NCBI RefSeq assembly: GCF_009796825.1 | Contig: NZ_CP047030.1 | Coordinates: forward strand, 2,565,001 to 2,629,000 | DNA from: Algibacter sp. L3A6 | GTDB lineage: Bacteria; Bacteroidota; Bacteroidia; Flavobacteriales; Flavobacteriaceae | DNA: 64,000 nucleotides | Direction of reading: 5' to 3' | Part shown: piece by piece, positions 53,544-63,093 of the stretch | Layout of the letters: every line of letters begins with the position of its first letter | Position numbering within the stretch: the first letter of the stretch is position 1 | Translations under genes and position numbers: made by a program | The notes under the pieces: generated by a model | The model's database searches: none | What the model saw: only the letters and a program-made list of their open reading frames with translations | Told to the model about the DNA's origin: nothing

Positions 53544-54434
53544 ATGCAAGAACTTGATGATGTAAAAATCAACTTTGATAGTAATGGGCTATGGGTTTTA
53601 AACATCGCGTTAGCTGTTGTTATGTTTGGAGTTTCATTGGGGATTAGTTTAAACGATTTTAAAATTTTATTTAAGCAACCTAAAGCCGTTTTAGTTGGTG
53701 TTTTAAGTCAGTTTGTATTATTACCTTTCATTACTTTTTGTGTTGTTTATATTGTGAAACCCCAACCAAGCATTGCTTTAGGTATGATGATGGTGGCCGC
53801 TTGTCCTGGTGGAAATATTTCTAATTTCATGACGCATTTAGCCAAAGGAAATACGGCGCTTTCCATAAGTTTAACTGCATTTGCAACCTTTGCAGCTGTT
53901 TTTATGACACCTTTTAACTTTCAGTTTTATGGAAATTTGTATCCTCCAACGGCGCAAATTTTAAAAAATGTGGCACTAAATCCATTCGATTTAATACAAT
54001 TAGTTTTAATAATACTTGGAGTTCCTTTAATTTTGGGGATGTTATTACGCCATTACAGAACGGACTTTGCTGTTAAGCTGTATAAACTGCTAAAACCATT
54101 ATCTATTGTTATTTTTGCGGCTATTGTTGTTATTGCGTTTTCTAAAAACATAGATGTGTTTAATGACTATATTCATCATGTTTTAATACTTGGAATAGGA
54201 CATAATATACTCGCAATTTTACTTGGGTTTTTATTAGCGAAGGCTTTTAAACTGTCCTTTGTGGATCAAAAAACGTTAGCGATAGAAACTGGTATTCAAA
54301 ATTCAGGATTGGGCTTACTACTGATCTTTTCATTTTTTAATGGGTTAGGAGGAATGGCTATTTTAGCTGCGTTTTGGGGAATATGGCATATTATTTCAGG
54401 ACTACTATTGGCCACGTATTGGTCTAAAAAGTAA
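53544..54434 (+). CDS. Bile acid:sodium symporter (SBF/ASBT) family transporter
   Basis: An inner-membrane protein of 296 residues with about ten transmembrane helices. Family core motifs are GVSLGISLNDFKILFKQPKAV (near 28-48), AACPGGNISNFMTHLAKGN (near 92, the crossover helix and sodium-site region) and ETGIQNSGLGLLLIFSF (near 250). Bacterial members take up diverse organic anions with Na+. It is unrelated in close sequence to the other SBF-like gene at 41513, belonging to the classical branch. It is likely cotranscribed with csaA. Confidence 0.9.
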   Translation: MQELDDVKINFDSNGLWVLNIALAVVMFGVSLGISLNDFKILFKQPKAVLVGVLSQFVLLPFITFCVVYIVKPQPSIALGMMMVAACPGGNISNFMTHLAKGNTALSISLTAFATFAAVFMTPFNFQFYGNLYPPTAQILKNVALNPFDLIQLVLIILGVPLILGMLLRHYRTDFAVKLYKLLKPLSIVIFAAIVVIAFSKNIDVFNDYIHHVLILGIGHNILAILLGFLLAKAFKLSFVDQKTLAIETGIQNSGLGLLLIFSFFNGLGGMAILAAFWGIWHIISGLLLATYWSKK

Positions 54435-54452
54435 AACATAATAAAAGTACTA

Positions 54453-55484
54453 TTGAATAAAATTTGGTTACATAGTGTACGGTTGTATATTAAAATAGGA
54501 TTGTTTTTCTATTACAAGAAAATCGATGTTTTTAATGCGGAAAACATACCTCAAAATAAACCTTTACTACTATTATCGAATCATCAAAACGCGTTGCTAG
54601 ATGCATTGATAATTGGTACACAATCGGGAAGGTTTCCTTATTTTCTAACAAGAGCAGCTGTTTTTAAAAAACCATTAGTAGGCAAAATATTGAGAAGCTT
54701 GCAAATGCTACCCGTTTATAGAATTCGTGATGGTTGGAACACAATTAATAATAATAAAGCCATATTTGAGGCTTGTTCGGGCATATTGAATAAGAATGAA
54801 ATGGTGGCTATTTTTCCAGAAGGTAATCATAATTTAAAACGAACCGTACGGCCTTTAAGTAAAGGGTTTACACGTATTGTTTTTGATACTTTGGATGCTT
54901 ATCCCGATATCGATTTACAGCTTATTCCGGTTGGATTAAATTACCAGAATGCTGAGCGGTTTGGAGATTCGGCTTCGTTATATTTCGGTGAGACTATTGC
55001 GGTAAAAGACTATGCTTCGGAAAAAAGAAACGAAGCAGTGATAAATTTAAAAAATAAAATTCATTCTGAAATATCAAAACTTACAATACATATACCTTCA
55101 CATACATATACAGAAACGATTACGAAGCTTAACGATTTGAATGTGAGCTTTATTAATCCTAAAGCAATTCATGATTTTTTAGAAAACCGAGGTACATCAT
55201 CTAAAATTAATACCCATAAGAAACCAGGTTTATTGAAGAGCGGAGTAAAATTTCTACTCATATGTACTTTGATTTTACCGTATTTAGTTTGGAAGTTTAT
55301 TGCTCAGCCTAAAGTTAATGATGTTGAATTTGTTGGAACCTTTCGTTTTGCAATAGCTATTACTTTGGTGCCTATTTGGTTGTTAATAGTATTCTTAATT
55401 GTATTGATAACATTAGGATGGCAAATAGCACTTGGCTATATTTTAGGTAGTTTATTTTTGGCGCTACTTGCGGTTAAGGCATAA
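54453..55484 (+). CDS. 1-acyl-glycerol-3-phosphate acyltransferase-like protein
   Basis: A 343-residue PlsC-type acyltransferase with the HX4D motif NHQNALLD (near 42), a second motif IFPEGNHN (near 118) and a C-terminal pair of membrane segments (about 265-290 and 300-340). It would add an acyl chain to lysophosphatidate or a related acceptor at the inner membrane. Translation appears to begin with TTG, because no suitable ATG precedes the conserved region. It is 18 bases after the transporter gene. Confidence 0.88.
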   Translation: MNKIWLHSVRLYIKIGLFFYYKKIDVFNAENIPQNKPLLLLSNHQNALLDALIIGTQSGRFPYFLTRAAVFKKPLVGKILRSLQMLPVYRIRDGWNTINNNKAIFEACSGILNKNEMVAIFPEGNHNLKRTVRPLSKGFTRIVFDTLDAYPDIDLQLIPVGLNYQNAERFGDSASLYFGETIAVKDYASEKRNEAVINLKNKIHSEISKLTIHIPSHTYTETITKLNDLNVSFINPKAIHDFLENRGTSSKINTHKKPGLLKSGVKFLLICTLILPYLVWKFIAQPKVNDVEFVGTFRFAIAITLVPIWLLIVFLIVLITLGWQIALGYILGSLFLALLAVKA

Positions 55485-55519
55485 AAAAATCCGTTACTTT
55501 TTTAGCAACGGATTTTTTT
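55483..55519. terminator. Bidirectional terminator between convergent genes
   Basis: AAAAAAATCCGTT (55483-55495) pairs with AACGGATTTTTTT (55507-55519), with A and T tracts on either side. Confidence 0.92.
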
Positions 55520-55540
55520 GTTTATATATTTTGAAATGCT

Positions 55541-55936
55541 TTAGATATCATCAAAACTAATATCAGTAAAGCTTTCTGGTGTTTTTAATTCGGCTTCAGT
55601 AACGCGAGATCCATCGTCAACTGTATTATCATATTCTTTCTTGAAATCTTTTTGATGACGTTCACTTATTACTTCGTCGCCTTTTTCATTTATAATATAA
55701 TCGGTCATTTCACCTAGAATATCTTTAAACTCTGCAAAATCTTCTTTATAAATATAAATTTTATGTTTTTTATAATGAAACGAGCCATCATCATTAGTAA
55801 ACTTTTTACTTTCAGTAATTGTTAAATAATAATCTTCTGCCTTCGTTGCTCTTACATCAAAAAAGTAAGTACGCCTTCCTGCTCTCAATACCTTTGAAAA
55901 AATCTCCTCTTTCTCCATCATACCATTATTGTTCAT
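55541..55936 (-). CDS. DUF3276 / PUR-alpha-like nucleic-acid-binding protein
   Basis: 131 residues. The PUR-type repeat (about 8-75) reads EIFSKVLRAGRRTYFFDVRATKAEDYYLTITESKKF followed by HKIYIYKEDFAEFKDIL, as in Bacteroidota single-repeat PUR-alpha proteins that bind single-stranded DNA or RNA. An acidic tail (90-131) follows. The start at MNNNGMMEK is conventional, but the Met at residue 6 or 7 is possible. It is monocistronic. Confidence 0.9.
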   Translation of the reverse strand: MNNNGMMEKEEIFSKVLRAGRRTYFFDVRATKAEDYYLTITESKKFTNDDGSFHYKKHKIYIYKEDFAEFKDILGEMTDYIINEKGDEVISERHQKDFKKEYDNTVDDGSRVTEAELKTPESFTDISFDDI

Positions 55937-56074
55937 AATTATATAGAAATTTGTTTTTAATTCTAGTGTCTCAAAAATCTAAAAAAAACCTAAACAAACC
56001 AACCTTTTAAGGAGTTTCTTTTCAAAAAGTAAGATTTAATTCCCACATAGAAACCAAATAGAACTGTAAGTGTT

Positions 56075-57832
56075 TTATTTTGAAGTGGTTTCGCTTAATT
56101 GCTTTAAATATAAATGTTTGTAATAACCATCTATATCTATTAGCGTATCGTGTGTACCTTGTTGTACAATTTCACCATCTTCTAGCACAATTATTTTGTT
56201 TGCATTTTTAGCCGATGATACACGATGGCTTACTATAATAGTGGTTTTTCCTTCTGTGATTTTATTAAGATTTTTAAGGATTTTTTCTTCCGTTTCAGTA
56301 TCAACAGCCGATAAGCAATCGTCGAAAAGTAAAATTTTAGGTAGTTTTATAATCGCTCTAGCTATGGAAACACGTTGTTTCTGTCCTCCGGAAAGCGTAA
56401 TGCCACGTTCACCTAAAACGGTATCGTATCCATGATTAAATTTAATAATGTTTTTATGAACCTGTGCATTTTTAGCAGCTTCAATCACTTCTTCATCGGT
56501 AGCATCTTCTTTACCGAATTTAATGTTGTTTTTTAAACTATCGGAAAACAAGAACGCTTCTTGCGGTACATAACCAATACTGTCTCTTAAATTCGATAAA
56601 TTTACTTGATCAATTTTTTGTTTATTAATTATTATAGAACCTTCATCAATATCATATAGACGACCAATTAAATCTAAAATAGTAGATTTTCCTGATCCTG
56701 TTTTTCCTATAATGGCAAGTGTTTCGCCTTCTTTTACATGGAAACTAATATTTTTTAGAGCGGTAATATTAGTGTCATCATAAGTAAACGTCACGTTTTT
56801 AAACTCAATATCGCCAGTGATTTCAGTATCTGTTTCAACAGTGTTTTTTATTTCGGGCTCTATTCTTAAAAACTCATTTATTCTTTTTTGTGAAGCTTCC
56901 GCTTGCTGAACAATAGATGTTACCCAACCAACGGTTGCTACTGGCCAAGTTAGTAGGTTTACGTAAATTATAAATTCGGCAATGGTACCAATACTTTCAA
57001 TTTCACCATTAATATATTGCATACCACCAATGTAAATTACAATTAGGTTACTTACACCAATTAGCAAAAGCATCATTGGGAAAAACCAAGCTTGTACACG
57101 GGCTAAATCTATTTGTTTTTCTTTACTTTCTGCCGCGAGGGTAGAGAAATTTGCCGAAGTTTGTGGCTCAATACCATATGCTTTTATTACCGAAATGCCA
57201 CTAAAAGACTCTTGTGTAAAGGTGGAAAGTTTAGATAAATACTCTTGTACAATGGTACTTCGTCTATGTATTTCTTTACTTAATTTGTAGATTACAATGG
57301 ATAATATAGGTAGTGGTAATATGGTATAAAGCGCTAAAGATGGCGATTCTTCAAACATATATATTAACGCAATTACAAAAAGAGTTACCGTGTTTATGCT
57401 ATACATTATGGCTGGGCCAGCGTACATTCTTACACGTCCAACATCTTCACTAATACGGTTCATTAAGTCACCTGTTCTGTTTTTCTTATAGAAATTTAAA
57501 GATAACTTTTGGTACTGCTCATAAATTTCATTTTTTAAATCGAATTCAATATATCTCGATACATTTATAATATATTGTCGCATAAAAAATGTAAGGATAC
57601 CACCAATAATTGCGGCACCTATAATGAATAAAATAGCTTCAAGGAGCTCGGCTTTAAAGGCTTCAATAGGCATTTCTTCATTGAAATATTTTTCTATTAC
57701 AATAAATATTTTTTTTACATACCGAGGCGTAAATAACAAAAACATACGGGCAATTATGGTAATAAAAATCCCGATTAATAGATTGGTTTTGTATTTTAGA
57801 AAGTACTTATTTAAGTGCTGTAATTCTTTCAT
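56075..57832 (-). CDS. ABC transporter, fused permease and ATPase (MsbA/LmrA type)
   Basis: A half-transporter of 585 residues: six membrane helices in the N-terminal ~320 residues and an ATPase domain after. Walker A is IIGKTGSGKST (near 372), Q-loop YVPQEAFLFSDS, signature LSGGQKQRVSIARAI (near 478), Walker B ILLFDDCLSAVD and the H-loop VSHRVSS. Note the Walker B run has Asp-Asp in place of Asp-Glu (FDDC), which would change the catalytic carboxylate. Such exporters move lipids, peptides or drugs, and the substrate here is unknown. Confidence 0.93.
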   Translation of the reverse strand: MKELQHLNKYFLKYKTNLLIGIFITIIARMFLLFTPRYVKKIFIVIEKYFNEEMPIEAFKAELLEAILFIIGAAIIGGILTFFMRQYIINVSRYIEFDLKNEIYEQYQKLSLNFYKKNRTGDLMNRISEDVGRVRMYAGPAIMYSINTVTLFVIALIYMFEESPSLALYTILPLPILSIVIYKLSKEIHRRSTIVQEYLSKLSTFTQESFSGISVIKAYGIEPQTSANFSTLAAESKEKQIDLARVQAWFFPMMLLLIGVSNLIVIYIGGMQYINGEIESIGTIAEFIIYVNLLTWPVATVGWVTSIVQQAEASQKRINEFLRIEPEIKNTVETDTEITGDIEFKNVTFTYDDTNITALKNISFHVKEGETLAIIGKTGSGKSTILDLIGRLYDIDEGSIIINKQKIDQVNLSNLRDSIGYVPQEAFLFSDSLKNNIKFGKEDATDEEVIEAAKNAQVHKNIIKFNHGYDTVLGERGITLSGGQKQRVSIARAIIKLPKILLFDDCLSAVDTETEEKILKNLNKITEGKTTIIVSHRVSSAKNANKIIVLEDGEIVQQGTHDTLIDIDGYYKHLYLKQLSETTSK

Positions 57833-58030
57833 TTATTTTAAAGGAAATAAGTTACAAATATAGGGTATTCATTATAATTGAGATATTGATATGCGATAAG
57901 CAATTGTTAAAAATAGCTTAAAGTATTATCGAAATAATAAAGTGTTTAAAAGCAGCTTTTATTTAAATATAGTGTTATTTTTGCCGCACGAAAGCAATAA
58001 AATTTTTCAAACCATAATAAGTTCTTTGTA

Positions 58031-58978
58031 ATGATGCTAAATAGAAGACATATTCGTGTAAAAGTAATGCAAACCATGTATGCCTTTAAAGGTAGTGAAA
58101 GTGATGATTTTAGTAAAGATCAAAAATTTCTGCTGTTTAGCATAGATAATATGTATAACTTATACTTATTGCTTATTTCACTTATAATTGAAGTTCAAAA
58201 AAGAGCTGAGAGTAACTTAGTGAAAAAACAAAACAAGCACCTTGCCACAAAAGAAGATAAAGACCCAAACCGTAAGTTTGTAAACAATGAAGTTTTTAAA
58301 ATTTTATTGAATAATTTGGACTTAAAAGACAAATTAGATCTGTATGATGTTAAGAACTGGGAATTGGATAGCGAGTATGTAGATGTTATTTTTAAAGCCA
58401 TTACAGCAAGTGAACTTTATAAAAACTACATGGAAACTAATACTTCTAGCTTTAAGGAAGATAAAGAGTTTTTAGTTGATGTTTTTAAAGAAATTATCGC
58501 TCCAAACGAAAAACTTTACGAATATTTGGAAGATAAAAATTTAACTTGGTTGGATGATTTACCTACTGTAAATACTACCATTTTAAAATTACTTAGAAAG
58601 GTAAAGTTAAGCACTTCGGAAAACCATTTTACTCCTCGTTTATATAAGGACTCTGAGGATAAGCAATTTGCTATCGATTTGTTTAGAAAAACATTATTGA
58701 ATAGAACTGCTATAAACAAAGAGATTGAGCTTAAAACTCAAAACTGGGATTCAGACCGTATTGCTAATGTAGATTACGTATTGTTGCAAATGGCTATTTG
58801 TGAAGTGAAAAGTTTTCCATCTATCCCTGCGAAAGTTACTATTAATGAGTATTTAGAAATAGCTAAAGAATATTCTACTCCAAAAAGTAGCGTGTTTATT
58901 AATGGTATTCTAGATAAGCTTGTAAAAGAGTATACCGAAGCCGGAAATTTAAATAAAATTGGTAGAGGTTTAATGTAA
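58031..58978 (+). CDS. nusB: Transcription antitermination factor NusB (long Bacteroidota form)
   Basis: 315 residues, about twice the length of E. coli NusB. The N-terminus opens MLNRRHIRVKVMQTMYAF, the RNA-binding first helix of the NusB fold, and the compact helical core is completed by the C-terminal part (about 215-305, LFRKTLLNRTAINKEIELKTQNWDSDRIANVDYVLLQMAICE). The middle is a long charged insertion. It binds boxA RNA in rRNA transcription complexes. It is followed by the DUF1573 and yajC genes. Confidence 0.95.
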   Translation: MMLNRRHIRVKVMQTMYAFKGSESDDFSKDQKFLLFSIDNMYNLYLLLISLIIEVQKRAESNLVKKQNKHLATKEDKDPNRKFVNNEVFKILLNNLDLKDKLDLYDVKNWELDSEYVDVIFKAITASELYKNYMETNTSSFKEDKEFLVDVFKEIIAPNEKLYEYLEDKNLTWLDDLPTVNTTILKLLRKVKLSTSENHFTPRLYKDSEDKQFAIDLFRKTLLNRTAINKEIELKTQNWDSDRIANVDYVLLQMAICEVKSFPSIPAKVTINEYLEIAKEYSTPKSSVFINGILDKLVKEYTEAGNLNKIGRGLM

Positions 58979-59059
58979 TTAATGTTAAGAGTATTACAAA
59001 AATTTCAATTCGACTAAATAATTGTTATTTTTGTAACTTCAATTAAAAATATATTAAAA

Positions 59060-59626
59060 ATGAAAAAGGTTATATTAGGATTAAGCGCATTATGTGTATT
59101 AGCTTTAACTTCTTGTAAAGAAGAAAACGCAGCAAAAAAAATTGAAGAAGCAAATGTTACTGCAGCTGCAGTAAGAGATGCTAGTGCGTCTAACTTTCCT
59201 GTAATTGAGTTCGAAGAGACTACTCATGATTTTGGAGAGATAGAAGCTAAAAAATCTGTTCAAACAGTTTTTAAATATAAAAATACTGGTAACGCGCCAT
59301 TAGTAATTACTAATATTGGAACGTCTTGTGGATGTACAGTACCAGAAGATTGGTCTAGAGAGCCTTTAGCTGTTGGGGAAACAGGTGAATTTACAGTGAA
59401 ATATAATGGTAGTGGTAAAGGGAAAATCTCTAAGAGTTTAACGCTTACAGCTAATACTGAAAAAGGTAAAGAAATAGTTAAAATTGCAGCTTTTGTGAAA
59501 ACAGATGATAATGCATCTCCACAAGCTACAACTACACAAACAGTTCCTGGTATTTCTGCTGCGGCAGCATCAAGAGCTGTTAAATCTAGCACACAACCAG
59601 GCCACGAAGGTCATAATCACGATTAA
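59060..59626 (+). CDS. DUF1573-domain lipoprotein
   Basis: 188 residues with a lipoprotein signal (lipobox LTSC, about Cys19) and one immunoglobulin-like DUF1573 domain (about 45-135). Hallmarks are FEETTHDFGEIEAKKSVQTVFKYKNTG, ITNIGTSCGCTVPEDW with its CGC pair, and EFTVKYNG. A flexible Ala/Thr/His tail ends GHEGHNHD, which may bind metal. Its function is unknown and the protein is common in Bacteroidota between nusB and yajC. Confidence 0.9.
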   Translation: MKKVILGLSALCVLALTSCKEENAAKKIEEANVTAAAVRDASASNFPVIEFEETTHDFGEIEAKKSVQTVFKYKNTGNAPLVITNIGTSCGCTVPEDWSREPLAVGETGEFTVKYNGSGKGKISKSLTLTANTEKGKEIVKIAAFVKTDDNASPQATTTQTVPGISAAAASRAVKSSTQPGHEGHNHD

Positions 59627-59636
59627 TTAAAATATA

Positions 59637-59933
59637 ATGGGAGAAGGAATTGGTAGTTTATTGCCGTTTGTATTAATGTTTGTAGTAGTGTATTTCTTTA
59701 TGATTGCACCACAAATGAAACGAGCAAAGAAAGAAAAGAAATTTGCAGCCGAATTAAAACGTGGCGATAAAGTTATAACCAAAAGTGGTTTGCACGGCAA
59801 AATTTTAGAACTTAATGACAAAGATGGTAGCTGTGTTATCGAAACAATGTCTGGGAAAGTAAAATTTGAACGTTCGGCAATTTCTATGGAAATGAGCACT
59901 AAATTAAATGCTCCTGCTGTAGTTAAAAAATAA
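59637..59933 (+). CDS. yajC: Preprotein translocase accessory subunit YajC
   Basis: 98 residues: one N-terminal transmembrane helix (about 5-23, LLPFVLMFVVVYFFMIAPQM) followed by RRAKKEKKF-like basic residues. The KRGDKVITKSGLHGKILEL (near 41) and VIETMSGKVKFERSAIS core is characteristic of YajC. It associates with SecDF in the inner membrane. It is 10 bases after the DUF1573 gene and ends the operon at a terminator. Confidence 0.95.
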   Translation: MGEGIGSLLPFVLMFVVVYFFMIAPQMKRAKKEKKFAAELKRGDKVITKSGLHGKILELNDKDGSCVIETMSGKVKFERSAISMEMSTKLNAPAVVKK

Positions 59934-59954
59934 ATATTTGCTTTTTAAGTGAAT

Positions 59955-59985
59955 AAAAAAAGAACCCTTTTGGGTTCTTTTTTTT
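59955..59985 (+). terminator. Intrinsic terminator after yajC
   Basis: AAAAAAGAACCC (59956-59967) pairs with GGGTTCTTTTTT (59972-59983) around TTTT, and T follows. The A-tract on the other side makes it symmetrical. Confidence 0.92.
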
Positions 59986-60067
59986 TGTTCTATAGTTATC
60001 TGAAAATGATGTTTATTGAGGCTATATGTTAGGTTTAGATTAATTAAGATGATGTTCTAGATGGAAA

Positions 60068-61399
60068 TCATCTTAATATCTGATTAGGGAAAACTACAGG
60101 GCTTTCAAATCCATCTTTTCCAACAGAAGCAATTCCGAAGAAATAATTATCGATAACTATACCGTCAAGCATAAACTCCGAAACATCACCAACGTAGCGA
60201 CTTTTGTCCCAAGTAGGCGAGGTGGTATCTCTCCAGTATATTTTGTAGCCAACAGCTCCTTCTACTTTATCCCATTTAAATTTAACAGATGCTTCTACAA
60301 TGCCACCAATAGCAACTGTTTTTGGAGCTGGCGGAGCCCAAGCTAAACTAGCCATATTAATGGCGTTTACCGTGGTTAGTTTCTTGGCATAATCGAAATT
60401 AACGTGTTCTATAACATCGCCGTATTTAATGCCGTTCTCTTCTTTAATATCTTGATGCTGCTGCGTGTAGTTTTCGTGTGCTTCCATAATACGGATTCCT
60501 GCAAAACCTAAGTCATTAAAAGGTCTGTGGTGTCCACCACGTCCAAAACGATCTAGTCTATAAACCATCATCGGGTTCATTTCTGGCATATACGTTTTTA
60601 CTGTTTTATGTATATAGCGTGCTAATTGACGAGAAATCCCATCTACTTCTCCTCCATAAAAACGTCTTAAATTGCGTTCTTTTTCGGTTTCGTTAGCAGG
60701 CACAGGTTCTGAAAATATTCTAAATGTGCGATTGTCTATTACTCCATCTACACCTTCAATGTTTCCAATCATGTCATTATTAAATATTCCGATAATATCC
60801 CAACCTTGTTCTTTGGCATATTTTGCTAAACCTCCACCACCAAAAAGACCTTGCTCTTCACCAGATAATCCAACATAAATAATACTGTTTTCAAATTTAT
60901 ATTTAGAAAGTACTCTAGCGGCTTCAATAGTTCCCGCCATACCAGAAGCATTATCGTTTGCTCCGGGTGCATCTTTTGTAAACTCCATTGTGTCACTTCC
61001 ACGAGAATCAATATCTCCACTCATTATAATATAGCGATTTGGATATTTCGTTCCTTTTTGAATAGCGACTACGTTAACAATCCAAGCGTCGTGAGGTACA
61101 CGTCTGTTGCCTTCTTTGGTAACAAAGTCCTTTTGGTAAAACACATCTAAACAATCTTTACAATTAGATGATATTGTTTCAAATTCTGATTTAATCCAAC
61201 GTCTTGCTGCACCAATTCCTCTAGTGTTTGAAATAGTATCGCTAAAGGTGTTTCTAGTTCCGAAATCAACCAGTTTTTGAATGTCTATTTCTATACGTTC
61301 TGCAGAAACATCATGTATGATATCGTATATTTTTTGATTGGTTTGGGCCGTAGTAATTGTAATAAATAATAGGGCAATTGTGTTAAAAAAGAGCTTCAT
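60068..61399 (-). CDS. Secreted M28-family zinc aminopeptidase with C-terminal fibronectin type III-like domain
   Basis: 443 residues from the ATG at 61399, whose product starts with a signal peptide (KLFFNTIALLFITITTAQ). A longer frame to 61483 adds 28 residues and is rejected. The M28 peptidase core has metal ligands SGDIDSRGS and GANDNASG (near 130-153), the catalytic Glu pair in LSGEEQGLFG, and a later His in HHRPFNDLGF. A FN3-like domain (about 345-430) follows. It is probably exported and monocistronic. Confidence 0.9.
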   Translation of the reverse strand: MKLFFNTIALLFITITTAQTNQKIYDIIHDVSAERIEIDIQKLVDFGTRNTFSDTISNTRGIGAARRWIKSEFETISSNCKDCLDVFYQKDFVTKEGNRRVPHDAWIVNVVAIQKGTKYPNRYIIMSGDIDSRGSDTMEFTKDAPGANDNASGMAGTIEAARVLSKYKFENSIIYVGLSGEEQGLFGGGGLAKYAKEQGWDIIGIFNNDMIGNIEGVDGVIDNRTFRIFSEPVPANETEKERNLRRFYGGEVDGISRQLARYIHKTVKTYMPEMNPMMVYRLDRFGRGGHHRPFNDLGFAGIRIMEAHENYTQQHQDIKEENGIKYGDVIEHVNFDYAKKLTTVNAINMASLAWAPPAPKTVAIGGIVEASVKFKWDKVEGAVGYKIYWRDTTSPTWDKSRYVGDVSEFMLDGIVIDNYFFGIASVGKDGFESPVVFPNQILR

Positions 61400-61633
61400 T
61401 GTTAGGGGGTTTACAGTGAGTGATTGAATTGAACTGTTTTCAATATTCATGTTTTCCTGACGAATATCGGCATAAATATTCATTTTATGAAGTTGAAGTC
61501 TAACGATTGGATATAAATTCTTGTTAATATTTTAGAACTAATATGAATCGTTTTTATTGTTTTCTATCAAAAAGGGATAGTATAGGCGGGTACGATTGAT
61601 TTACGTATAAAATAACTTTGTAACAAAGAAGTT

Positions 61634-61930
61634 TTATTCATTTTCATAAAGCCTTAATCTGTTTTTTAAAGTATTTAATTCATGTTGTAATACCCTTTCT
61701 TTTTCTAATAAATTAAACACAACATCAATACCTTCTAAATTGACGTTTAATTCGTGATATAGTCTAATTATTTTTTCAAGATTACCTATTTGATCAGGAT
61801 GAATAAAGTATTCCTGCTCTATAATTTCAATTTGAATAAGTCCCATGGTATTCAAAGTATCAACAAAAGCAATTTCTATATTATAATGAGAACATAGAGT
61901 TTGTATCAATATTAAAGGTTTATTATCCAT
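61634..61930 (-). CDS. cbpM: CbpM-like chaperone modulator (MerR-type)
   Basis: 98 residues with an N-terminal MerR-like winged segment (TLCSHYNIEIAFVDTLNTMGLI...YFIHPDQIGNLEKIIRLYHELNV) and a C-terminal coiled coil (LEKERVLQHELNTLKNRLRLY). Such proteins inhibit or adapt the co-chaperone CbpA. The gene overlaps the end of cbpA by eight bases, so the two are translationally coupled. Confidence 0.85.
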   Translation of the reverse strand: MDNKPLILIQTLCSHYNIEIAFVDTLNTMGLIQIEIIEQEYFIHPDQIGNLEKIIRLYHELNVNLEGIDVVFNLLEKERVLQHELNTLKNRLRLYENE

Positions 61931-62798
61931 TTTGATTAAGCTTTTGTAATTCCTTAAATAGCTCTATTTCTTTTTCACTTAGATGGTTTGGAATCTTGAT
62001 ATGATAGGTAATAATTAAATCGCCAAAGAGACCTTCTTTTTTATAAACAGGAAATCCTTTGCCTTTCAATTTTACTTTAGATTCATTTTTTGTTTCAGGT
62101 TTTATTTGAAGCTTGACCTTATCGTTAAAAGTATCTATTTTAATTTCGCCTCCCAAAATTGAGGTGTACAAATCTAAATCAACGTTAATATATAGATTGT
62201 TGCCTTCTCTTTTAAATTGAGTATGGTTGTCAATATTGAATTTAATGTATAGGTCACCTTGAGGTCCGCCGTTGATACCTAAGCCTCCTTTACCTTTAAT
62301 TTTTATAATTTGTCCATTTTCCACTCCTGCAGGAATGGTTAGCCTAATTTGTTTGCCATTAACGGTTAACACTTGTTTATGACTGGTATAAATGTCTTTT
62401 AAGTCTAGTTGTAATTCGGCATTATAATCCTGGCCTTTAAACTTTGTGTTACGACCTCGGCTGTATGATGGTTGTCCTTGACCTCCAAACATGGATTCAA
62501 AAAAATCTGAATATTCGTCGTTTGAATAGGTTTGTTGATTAGATTGCCTATGCTGCTGTTGCTGGGCGTTTTCATCCTTCCAGTTTTCACCATATTTATC
62601 ATATTTTTTCCGGTTTTCGTCGTGGCTTAAAACTTCGTTAGCCTCATTTATTTCCTTAAATTTTATTTCGGCCTCTTTATTGTCCGGGTTTAAGTCAGGA
62701 TGGTACTTTCGTGCGAGTTTGCGATAAGCTGTCTTTATATCCTTTTCAGTTGCAGTTTTCGAAATGCCCAATATTTTATAATAATCTATAAATGCCAT
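61923..62798 (-). CDS. cbpA: DnaJ-like co-chaperone CbpA
   Basis: 291 residues: J domain (about 3-70) with the HPD motif in KYHPDLNPDNK (near 33-36), a glutamine-rich linker (about 75-100), and two DnaJ C-terminal beta domains (about 115-285). It lacks the zinc-finger CxxCxGxG repeats of DnaJ, which defines the CbpA class. It would recruit DnaK and deliver substrates. It overlaps the modulator gene cbpM downstream. Confidence 0.95.
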   Translation of the reverse strand: MAFIDYYKILGISKTATEKDIKTAYRKLARKYHPDLNPDNKEAEIKFKEINEANEVLSHDENRKKYDKYGENWKDENAQQQQHRQSNQQTYSNDEYSDFFESMFGGQGQPSYSRGRNTKFKGQDYNAELQLDLKDIYTSHKQVLTVNGKQIRLTIPAGVENGQIIKIKGKGGLGINGGPQGDLYIKFNIDNHTQFKREGNNLYINVDLDLYTSILGGEIKIDTFNDKVKLQIKPETKNESKVKLKGKGFPVYKKEGLFGDLIITYHIKIPNHLSEKEIELFKELQKLNQNG

Positions 62799-63093
62799 TG
62801 GATAAAAATGTTTTTCTTATTAATTTTACTAGGATAGAACGGCTTTTGGGAAATGAAATCTTATAAAAAAGTATATCTGTCGCTTAACGAAGTTATTGTT
62901 TTTTTATGACAAAGTCGCGTGTTATATGAACTTAATATTGGTTTGTTTTTTAGTTGTTTATATAGTTGCTTAGGTTAAAAATATAACGATAATGTTGGTG
63001 TTTTTTGAATTTATTTTAAAATAAAAAACGCCTCGAAAATTAATTCGAAGCGTCGTTTACATTTGAGTTAGTCACGCAAACTCTTTTAATCCC
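62799..63093. other. Intergenic region
   Basis: It contains only the terminator of the gene at 63094. I see no further gene. Confidence 0.5.
63023..63052 (-). terminator. Terminator of the acyl-CoA dehydrogenase gene
   Basis: CGCCTCGAA (63029-63037) pairs with TTCGAAGCG (63044-63052) with one mismatch. On the minus strand it is followed by TTTTTTAT. Confidence 0.75.

Noticed and set aside
61400..61483. Upstream start of the M28 peptidase
   Set aside because: The signal peptide begins at the ATG at 61399. The additional 28 residues would precede it.
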